Positions 28,535 through 34,959 of a stretch of 34,959 nucleotides of DNA are shown in pieces (position 1 is the stretch's first letter; every line of letters begins with the position of its first letter). A model generated the notes under the pieces. It was not told the origin of the DNA, searched no databases, and saw only the letters and a program-made list of their open reading frames with translations. The position numbers and the translations under genes were made by a program. This DNA is from a virus. The stretch is from positions 1 to 34,959 of IMG/VR virus record IMGVR_UViG_3300044729_002161. One strand, written 5' to 3'.

Positions 28535-31500
28535 GTGAATATAAAAATGGGGCTAAATAAACAGATTTTATCTTCTGGTTCTTTAGGAATATTCGATATT
28601 ACAGACGATTTAGTTGTTCGTGTAGTAGTAGAAAACGCTGGAGCTACTAACAACATAGTAATTCGTGGAAGAATTAAAGGACAAGCGGCTTTTACCACAT
28701 TGCAAAACATTGCAGGTTCAATTAGCACAACTGTTACTGTAGCAACTTACGATGAGATTGAAATAGACTGTACTGTTTATGATTCTCTCAGTTCTTCTGT
28801 AAAAGTAATAGCAACATCTTTTGATCAGGATGTATCTTCTACTGGCATACCAGTAGGAGCAGCCACTGCAGTAAAACAAGATGTAGGAAATGCTAGCTTA
28901 GCATCTATTGATTCTAAAACTCCTGCTCTTGTTGGAGGAAAAGTTCCTGTAGATGTCAGTAGCATTAGCGGAACAGTTGAAATTACAAACGACGTAGGAA
29001 ATGCTATACCTATTTCAGCAGCTAGTTTACCTCTTCCAACAGGTGCTGCTACTTCTGCAGATCAAGTTACAGCAAACGCTAGTTTATCTAGTATTGATTC
29101 TAAGCTCGGAGCATTAGGTCAAAATAGTATGGCTAACTCTGCTTCTGTAGCAATAGCTTCAGATCAGACAGCTATTCCAGTTTCTGCAGCAGCATTACCT
29201 CTCCCAACAGGAGCAGCAACAGAATCTACTTTATCAATTTTAAACACTAAAGTTCCTGCTAATCTCACAGTAAGCTCCACTAGATTATTAGTTGATAACT
29301 CTGGAGTAACTCAACCTGTTTCTGGATCTGTTTCAGTTTCAAATTTACCTGCAACACAAGATGTAGAAATCGTAGCCTCTATTCCTGCTGGTACGAATAA
29401 CATTGGAGATGTCGATGTAGCATCTCTTCCTATATCATACAATGCTGGAGCAACAGACGCACAAACTCAAAGAGTTATAATTGCATCCGATCAATCTGCA
29501 ATACCGATAAGCGGTACAATCACCGCATCAATTACAGGAGTTTCTACAGAAGCAAAACAAGATGTAGGGAATACTAGCCTATCTTCAATTGATAGTAAGA
29601 TTCCTTCATTAACTTTAGGAGGAAGACTTCCTGTAGATATCGGAGGTAATGGTTCTATCACTGTAACTTCTGGAACTATTACAGTTCAGAATGAAGTAGA
29701 AGTTAATAATGATGTAGGAAATCCTATTCCTGTTTCAGCTTTATCTCTACCATTACCAACGGGAGCTGCTACTAGTGCTAATCAAACAAATGGCAATCAA
29801 AAAAGTCAACTTGTTGATGGTTCTGGAAATGTAATCAGTTCCACTAGTAATGCGTTAGATGTTAACGTAAAATCGGGAGTAGCTTTAACTGTTGAATTAA
29901 GTGAAGCAAATGACTCAGTTGCTGTTTTTGGAAACGATGGAACAACTAATAGGGCACTTAAAACTGATGCAAATGGGGAGCTTCAAATTGATGTTCTATC
30001 TAGTGCATTACCTACAGGTGCTGCCACTTCTGCTTTACAAACAACAGGAAACGCTAGTTTGTCAAGTATTGATGGAAAGTTAACTACAAGTGTAAACGGA
30101 CTACTTGTAGATGGATCAGCAGTAACTCAGCCTGTTTCTGCTTCAAGCTTACCTCTTCCTTTAGGTGCAGCTACAGAAACCACTCTATTAGCATTAAATA
30201 CAAAAGTACCAGCAAATTTAACAGTATCTTCCACAAGATTACTAGTGGATAATTCTGGAGTAACTCAGCCTGTTTCAGCGTCCAGTTTACCGCTTCCTAC
30301 AGGTGCAGCTACGGAATTAACTCTTGACTCAGTAAAAACAGCAGTAGAATCTTTAGAGACAAAAGATTTCGCTACAGAGGCTACTCTCTCTTCAATAAAT
30401 ACCGAAGTAAATACTTTAAATTCAGTAGACTTCGCTACAGAAAATACATTATCTTCCATAAATACAAAAATACCAAGTTTAGGTCAAGCCGCAATGACTG
30501 GATCATCTCCAGTAGTAATAGCCTCTGATCAATCAGCAATTCCAGCATCTCAATCTGGAACTTGGAATATTAATAATGTTTCAGGTACAGTATCTCTTCC
30601 AACTGGAGCATCCACTTCAGCTTTACAAACAACAGGAAACACTAGTCTTTCTAATATTGATGGAAAATTACCTGCTACACTAGGACAAAAAGTAAGTAAT
30701 GATTCTCTTTCTGTTGTAATAGCTTCTGATCAATCTCCACTTCCTATATCAGGAACAATAAGCTCCACACAAGTATCTGGAGTAGAAGATCTCACTAATT
30801 CCTCGACAACACCTTTACTAGCTAACGGTGTTTTTACAGGTGCGGCATTTAATGTAACAGGTTATGTTTCAATTAATGTTAATGTAAAATCAGATGTGCC
30901 TTCCGCTACTGGAGGGGTTAAAGTAGAATTTTCTACTGATGGAGTTAATTGGGATCACTCTCATTCTACTTCCTACACTGCAGCTACTGGAGTTGGATAT
31001 ATATTTAATGTAGAATATAAATATGCTCGTATAGTTTACACAAATGGAACATCTCCTCAAACATATTTCCGCTTACAAACCATTTTTAAAACAACTCTAA
31101 CGAAGTCTTCTTTATACACTTTAAGCCAAGCAATTAATAGCAATATGTTTGCTGAACTCGGAAGAAGTGTCATAACAGGAGAAACTACTGGTGGAGGTGG
31201 AGGATATGTTAATGTAAAAGTTGATCCTTCTGGAGCAATGATTACTGCTACCACAATTGATACAGCACTCCCTGCTGGTACTAATAATATCGGAGATGTA
31301 GATGTAGCAACTCTACCGATAGCTTACAATGCTGGAGCAACAGACGCACAGACTCAAAGAGTTGTTGTTGCTAACGATCAAACTATTCCAATATCTGCTT
31401 CGTCTTTACCACTACCGACCGGAGCTGCAACTTCAGCTTTACAGACTACAGGTAATTCAACCTTATCGTCATTTAGTGCTAAATCTGGTGCTAGTATGGT

Positions 31501-31651
31501 AGCTGTTGCACATGACGAAGTTGTGGTAACATATGTAGGAGCTACAACTTTAATATCTACAGTTGTATACAAATTAGCTACAGTAACAGTAGCAACTCTT
31601 ACTTTCTCTTATGATGGTTCAAATAGATTAATTGGCGTTGTGAGGTCATAA
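28535..31651 (+). CDS. Large repetitive appendage protein, 1038 aa
   Basis: Start GTG with AAGGAG 5 bases upstream. After an N-terminal beta domain (LNKQILSSGSLGIFDITDDLVVRVVVENAG) it is made of about eight imperfect repeats marked by SLPLPTGAAT, many followed by SLSSIDxKxPxLGQ and VVIASDQSxIPIS. Such Ser/Thr/Ala/Val-rich repeats suggest a beta-helical or beta-solenoid shaft. Near residue 750-870 a single globular domain (GVKVEFSTDGVNWDHSHS) breaks the pattern, and one more repeat closes the chain. A 27-residue block (29243-29323) recurs identically at 30197-30277. Likely a long virion spike or fibre. Confidence 0.75.
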   Translation: MNIKMGLNKQILSSGSLGIFDITDDLVVRVVVENAGATNNIVIRGRIKGQAAFTTLQNIAGSISTTVTVATYDEIEIDCTVYDSLSSSVKVIATSFDQDVSSTGIPVGAATAVKQDVGNASLASIDSKTPALVGGKVPVDVSSISGTVEITNDVGNAIPISAASLPLPTGAATSADQVTANASLSSIDSKLGALGQNSMANSASVAIASDQTAIPVSAAALPLPTGAATESTLSILNTKVPANLTVSSTRLLVDNSGVTQPVSGSVSVSNLPATQDVEIVASIPAGTNNIGDVDVASLPISYNAGATDAQTQRVIIASDQSAIPISGTITASITGVSTEAKQDVGNTSLSSIDSKIPSLTLGGRLPVDIGGNGSITVTSGTITVQNEVEVNNDVGNPIPVSALSLPLPTGAATSANQTNGNQKSQLVDGSGNVISSTSNALDVNVKSGVALTVELSEANDSVAVFGNDGTTNRALKTDANGELQIDVLSSALPTGAATSALQTTGNASLSSIDGKLTTSVNGLLVDGSAVTQPVSASSLPLPLGAATETTLLALNTKVPANLTVSSTRLLVDNSGVTQPVSASSLPLPTGAATELTLDSVKTAVESLETKDFATEATLSSINTEVNTLNSVDFATENTLSSINTKIPSLGQAAMTGSSPVVIASDQSAIPASQSGTWNINNVSGTVSLPTGASTSALQTTGNTSLSNIDGKLPATLGQKVSNDSLSVVIASDQSPLPISGTISSTQVSGVEDLTNSSTTPLLANGVFTGAAFNVTGYVSINVNVKSDVPSATGGVKVEFSTDGVNWDHSHSTSYTAATGVGYIFNVEYKYARIVYTNGTSPQTYFRLQTIFKTTLTKSSLYTLSQAINSNMFAELGRSVITGETTGGGGGYVNVKVDPSGAMITATTIDTALPAGTNNIGDVDVATLPIAYNAGATDAQTQRVVVANDQTIPISASSLPLPTGAATSALQTTGNSTLSSFSAKSGASMVAVAHDEVVVTYVGATTLISTVVYKLATVTVATLTFSYDGSNRLIGVVRS
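29243..30277 (+). repeat. Protein-identical, codon-scrambled repeat pair
   Basis: 29243-29323 and 30197-30277 encode the same 27 residues (beginning NTKVPANLTVSS). Of 27 codons, 13 differ and 16 of 81 bases are changed, with no amino-acid change. The interval given spans both copies. Confidence 0.8.
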
Positions 31652-31652
31652 T

Positions 31653-32063
31653 ATGTCTACAATGTTTGTATTCAATCCATTTACTAATAATTTTGATTTA
31701 ATTCAAGATATAACTAATTTGCAAGGATCTGATGGAGACATAAAGGAGACTGGATTTAATATAGCAAATAATCAAATTGTAGAAGCTGACGTTACGGGGT
31801 TTTCTTTTTCTAATGGTGTAGTTAGAGGATTTAGTGCAATAGCTACAGTTTATATAGATGCTACAACTAGTCTTTATGAAAAATTTCAATTAGATGCAAT
31901 TCAAAAAGGATCTGATTGGTTTATGTCGATAAACTCAGAAGGGGATAACTCTAGTGTTATTTTTTCTATTACAAATACTGGACAATTAAGATATACTAGT
32001 GCAAATTACTCAGGGTTTGTTTCTGGAGTAATAAAATTTAGAGCTATAACTACGAGTGTATAA
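31653..32063 (+). CDS. Appendage protein with reusable NNQ domain, 136 aa
   Basis: Starts MSTMFVFNPFTNNFDLIQD, an attachment segment, then the NNQ module as most of the protein: FNIANNQIVEADVTGFSF ... SVIFSITNTGQLRYTSANYSG ... KFRAI. The same module ends the genes at 22247 and 22716. Starts one base after the previous stop. Likely a receptor-contacting or fibre tip subunit. Confidence 0.7.
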   Translation: MSTMFVFNPFTNNFDLIQDITNLQGSDGDIKETGFNIANNQIVEADVTGFSFSNGVVRGFSAIATVYIDATTSLYEKFQLDAIQKGSDWFMSINSEGDNSSVIFSITNTGQLRYTSANYSGFVSGVIKFRAITTSV

Positions 32064-33052
32064 TGCAAAAAAACCATGTGCCTACAAGTTTAGATTACAC
32101 AAATGCAATAACTTCTGCACATAATGAAGAACACAAAGCATTAGATGTAATTGCTGTAAATAGTCTAGTACCTGTTAGATTTGGTAAAGTTGAATTAGAA
32201 TATATAACTTCTGGTAATGGCGAAGGTGAAGTAGGTAGAGCAGATTATTATTCTAATGGAGCATATCAAGAAACTAAAATAATAACTAGAGGAGATAAAT
32301 TAGGATCTGCACACAAAACAACTATAAGTTTTATAAACAGAACCCCTTCTTCTTTAGCTGGTAAAGCTTTTGTAATACATGATAATGGAGGAGCAGTAAA
32401 GGTTTGGTATAACGTAGATTTTACAAATACAGAACCTAATGTGCCCGACACATATAGAAGTATTGAAGTTAATTTATTTGGAACAAACGATCACGAAACT
32501 ATAGCTAATAAAACGTCTTTAGCTTTAAATATGGACGGTCAGTTTATTTCGATATATTCTATGTATTATATAATAATTTCAAGTATTTCTGCAGGAGTTA
32601 AACCAGATTCTTATGATTTCAATACTAGTCTGTATATTAAAAATACTTCCGGTACTGATCCTGTTACTCTAAATAATAAATATTTCTATATAAATTCTGC
32701 ATTAAATGCTAATCAATATTACGTTTGGTATAATGTAAACGGCACTGGAGTAGACCCTTTAATAGTAGGAAAGACAGGAATAATGGTAGCAATTCCAAGT
32801 GGTTGTAGTCCAACTATCGTAGCTCAGAATACTAAAACGGCACTTGATGCTACGAATAAATTTATAACAAATATAAATAGCGATACTCTTGTAGTTACTA
32901 ATAATTTAATAGGAGCTACAGATTTAGCTGTTGATGTTAATACAGGCTTTTTACATTTTGTACAGAAGCTAGGAGAAAATAGACAATTGCTGGTTAGTTT
33001 AGTAATGGTTTATGATGTAGATTGTAATATTTTATCAGTAGAGAGATTATAA
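32063..33052 (+). CDS. Appendage protein with two VWYNV repeats, 329 aa
   Basis: The N-terminal 35 residues (VPTSLDYTNAITSAHNEEHKAL) are helical. Two diverged beta domains follow: KAFVIHDNGGAVKVWYNVDF ... IEVNLFGTNDHETIANKTSLAL and KYFYINSALNANQYYVWYNVNG ... IMVAIPSGCSPTIVAQNTKTAL, each with a strand pair, VWYNV, a charged loop and IANKT/VAQNTK helix. This repeat type occurs in many phage virion proteins. The first ATG overlaps the preceding stop (TAATG). Confidence 0.7.
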   Translation: MQKNHVPTSLDYTNAITSAHNEEHKALDVIAVNSLVPVRFGKVELEYITSGNGEGEVGRADYYSNGAYQETKIITRGDKLGSAHKTTISFINRTPSSLAGKAFVIHDNGGAVKVWYNVDFTNTEPNVPDTYRSIEVNLFGTNDHETIANKTSLALNMDGQFISIYSMYYIIISSISAGVKPDSYDFNTSLYIKNTSGTDPVTLNNKYFYINSALNANQYYVWYNVNGTGVDPLIVGKTGIMVAIPSGCSPTIVAQNTKTALDATNKFITNINSDTLVVTNNLIGATDLAVDVNTGFLHFVQKLGENRQLLVSLVMVYDVDCNILSVERL

Positions 33053-33387
33053 TGGGAATTTTGTTTAACCCAATCACTGCTCAATTTGAATCCAAATCTT
33101 GCAAGAGTAGTGGAGCTGTTGGTAATATAATTACAGGAACTGATGATGGAACTTTAACCGGAACTAGTTACGTTTTTGTAAATAACATATTCAAACAAAT
33201 TTTAGCAGCCGAAGATAGAGTAGAACAATATACCTATGTTGATGCTGGAACTAGAAATGAAAGAATAACTGTGATAGAATATAGTAGTGCAATAGTGCAC
33301 CCCGGTACAATTGCTAGAAAAACTATATCTTATACATTAGCAGGAAATTCTTACATAGTAACGAACATTACAAGAAGTTTAGTATAG
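33052..33387 (+). CDS. Small beta-rich appendage protein, 111 aa
   Basis: Starts MGILFNPITAQFESKSCKSS, the same short hydrophobic attachment opening (xxFNPxTxxF) as the protein at 31653, followed by beta strands (EDRVEQYTYVDAGTRNERITVIEYSS). Probably attaches at the same virion site. It is followed 10 bases later by the last gene of the window. Confidence 0.6.
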   Translation: MGILFNPITAQFESKSCKSSGAVGNIITGTDDGTLTGTSYVFVNNIFKQILAAEDRVEQYTYVDAGTRNERITVIEYSSAIVHPGTIARKTISYTLAGNSYIVTNITRSLV

Positions 33388-33397
33388 GAGAAAATAG

Positions 33398-34959
33398 ATG
33401 AAATTACTAGATGCAAATCTTTTAGCGAGCGTAGGTACATCTTACGATCAAACTCGAACTACTTTAGCAGGAAGAGTCTCTCAAAGAACTATAGATTCCA
33501 AACCTGTACTTGGACCTTCACCTACTAGATTCCTTGATGTATTCACAGATTCGGGAATTGCTCCAATAACCACAATGTTCGCATCTGATAATGGTAGAGT
33601 GTTTTTAATCGGAACTATTGCATCAGGGGTGTTGCCTGTACTACTTTATGAGATAAATCAAACTACAGGAGTTCATACATATGTAGGTCGTATTAATATA
33701 GCAGTTCCATCATCTCCAGCTATTGTACATACAGTTAGATCAATAAAAGCTGTTGATTCTGGAACAACTGGTTGGAAAATATATATAATAGCAACAGGTA
33801 CTGTATTATTAGGAGGATCTGGAGTTTTATTAGCTAACAATATAGCTAAAGCTGATTTTTCTCAAGTATCTCCTCCTACAATCTCATTTGCAACAGGTAA
33901 TGATCAAAAAGCTATTTATCAATTAGGTAGACTTCCAAGTTTAAATTCTAGATCAATGACAATCACTTTAGGAACTCCTGTAAAGTTTAATTTTGTGGGT
34001 CATGGATTTAATAATAATGATCAAGTTTATTTTACCTCTCAGGTTGGTTCGGCTTGGACGGCTTCGACTTTTGCTGTGAACACTAAGTATTTTGTTCGTA
34101 ACGCAGGATTAAATGATTTTGAATTGTCTGCCACATTTAACGGTGCTTCTATTGCTGCGGCAGCAGGTCCTACTTCGGTCGTTCTTCAACCTGTCAATCA
34201 AGAAATTGATACATTCGGAGCAATAATTGATGTTTCTGCAAATAGATTATATACTCACATCGGAACTGCAGCTAATCCTCAATATTTTATAAGAGACACT
34301 TCAGTAGCTCCCGCTTATTCAACACAAACAGCAAATATTACAATAGGAACTCCGGGCAAGATTCAGATAGTAGGGCATGGATTAACTGAGAATGAACCTG
34401 TTCAATTTTTAGCAGGATCGCTCCCTGCTGCCTTTTCTTTAAATACCACTTATTTTGTCCGTAACTTAACAATAAATGATTTTGAACTTTCCTTGACTCA
34501 AGGAGGAGCTTCAATTACAACTGCAACAGCAGCTACTGGTGTTACTCTAGGTAAAGCTTTTGGTTATACCGATTCTCAGTGGTTACATAAAACTAGTATT
34601 CTTCCTGCTATCTCAGGAACTCTTCTTGCTACAACAGATGTTGATGCAATAGCAAATCCAGTAAATGCTCCTTTAAATGGAGCAGTTCTTAACGGTCAGA
34701 AATGTGCTTTTTTTGCAACATCCTCGAACTTATACTTAGGGAGACTTGATGAGTTAACTCCAGAAACAACAACTTGGTCTTCTCTAACAACCTCTAATAT
34801 GCTTGGAGCACCTAACCAGATTATAACTCCTGTAGTTATTTCAGCTTCATGGTCGGATGCTCTTGATCATGCTATTATTCAATTCGGTCAAGCAGCTACT
34901 AACGCTTTTAGGTTTATGTTAAAAAAAGTTGAAAACAGTAAACTAACTGCAATTTTCGG
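33398..34959 (+). CDS. Partial large tail/appendage protein (3' end cut by the window)
   Basis: Open from ATG at 33398, behind AGGAG, to the window edge without a stop: over 520 residues. Starts MKLLDANLLASVGTSYDQTR. Two copies of a 70-80 residue domain are visible, at about residues 187-262 and 313-385: both contain IxxGTPxK, VGHGxxxNxxVxF, NTxYFVRN, NDFELS, GASI and end in VxL. This domain occurs in many phage tail-surface proteins. The surroundings suggest a virion spike or a platform for fibres. The full domain plan is unknown because the gene is truncated here. Confidence 0.75.
   Translation, partial: MKLLDANLLASVGTSYDQTRTTLAGRVSQRTIDSKPVLGPSPTRFLDVFTDSGIAPITTMFASDNGRVFLIGTIASGVLPVLLYEINQTTGVHTYVGRINIAVPSSPAIVHTVRSIKAVDSGTTGWKIYIIATGTVLLGGSGVLLANNIAKADFSQVSPPTISFATGNDQKAIYQLGRLPSLNSRSMTITLGTPVKFNFVGHGFNNNDQVYFTSQVGSAWTASTFAVNTKYFVRNAGLNDFELSATFNGASIAAAAGPTSVVLQPVNQEIDTFGAIIDVSANRLYTHIGTAANPQYFIRDTSVAPAYSTQTANITIGTPGKIQIVGHGLTENEPVQFLAGSLPAAFSLNTTYFVRNLTINDFELSLTQGGASITTATAATGVTLGKAFGYTDSQWLHKTSILPAISGTLLATTDVDAIANPVNAPLNGAVLNGQKCAFFATSSNLYLGRLDELTPETTTWSSLTTSNMLGAPNQIITPVVISASWSDALDHAIIQFGQAATNAFRFMLKKVENSKLTAIF

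Noticed and set aside
28535-31651. Minus-strand and alternate-frame ORFs within the repetitive appendage gene
   Set aside because: They arise from the biased Thr/Ser/Ala codons of the repeats and have no start signals.
1-34959. tRNA genes, CRISPR arrays, insertion sequences, integrase or attachment sites
   Set aside because: None were recognised on either strand by reading; the left-end repeats are too degenerate and unevenly spaced to be CRISPR.

Overview
The window is part of the genome of a double-stranded DNA tailed phage, most likely podovirus-like. It has a small/large terminase pair, a P22-type portal, a scaffold and an HK97-fold-like major capsid protein in canonical order, followed by a long series of tail-fibre and appendage genes. 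No tail sheath, tail tube or tape-measure gene is present. The DNA is AT-rich, most strongly at about 3.8-13 kb. The host is probably a diderm bacterium, because the phage carries a lipobox protein, an exported c-type cytochrome and two peptidoglycan-cutting enzymes. Use of a coenzyme B12-dependent ribonucleotide reductase implies that the host makes or imports cobalamin. I cannot name the host.

Layout. 1-672 is non-coding and rich in imperfect repeats; it reads as a stack of leftward sigma70-like promoters. 673-2061 holds five small leftward genes whose boundaries share a TGCATAG cassette, preceded by a 19-bp operator-like palindrome. 2163-2966 is an isolated rightward gene with a GNAT-like motif. 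2991-13350 is a long, tightly overlapped leftward early/middle block: small zinc-ribbon and membrane proteins, dUTPase with a possible structured leader RNA, an HTH protein, an exported cytochrome c, a transglycosylase, class II ribonucleotide reductase, a BCS1-like AAA+ ATPase, an HU-like protein and an M15 peptidase. One small rightward zinc-finger gene (9082-9270) sits inside it. 13351-13741 is the divergent control region. 13742-34959 is the rightward late block: membrane protein, terminase, portal, a HEXXH protein, a coiled-coil protein, scaffold, small capsid-associated candidate, major capsid protein, a strong terminator at 22181-22210, then fibres and appendages to the window end, where the last gene is cut.

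How it fits together. dUTPase and ribonucleotide reductase supply dNTPs for replication. HU-like and HTH proteins act on DNA. The transglycosylase and M15 peptidase attack peptidoglycan. The late block builds the head, and the fibre block provides a large set of modular adhesion domains: collar, paired C1q-like domains, and a module reused in three genes. Six short genes (4042-4206, 4355-4459, 4674-4838, 8205-8348, 8602-8724, 27813-27992) were found by reading the gaps, with stop/start overlaps or ribosome binding sites supporting most of them, and many starts were moved to the ATG behind a Shine-Dalgarno.

Most worth a second look: the phage-encoded exported cytochrome c; a basic helix-like motif ([FY]K[KR]L[KR]xxL) shared by four otherwise unrelated proteins, two of which also carry an Ala-rich hydrophobic segment and an enzyme-like motif (possible virion-cargo tag); the leader upstream of dUTPase whose strand can pair with its own Shine-Dalgarno; and the protein-identical but codon-scrambled repeat in the 1038-residue appendage protein.
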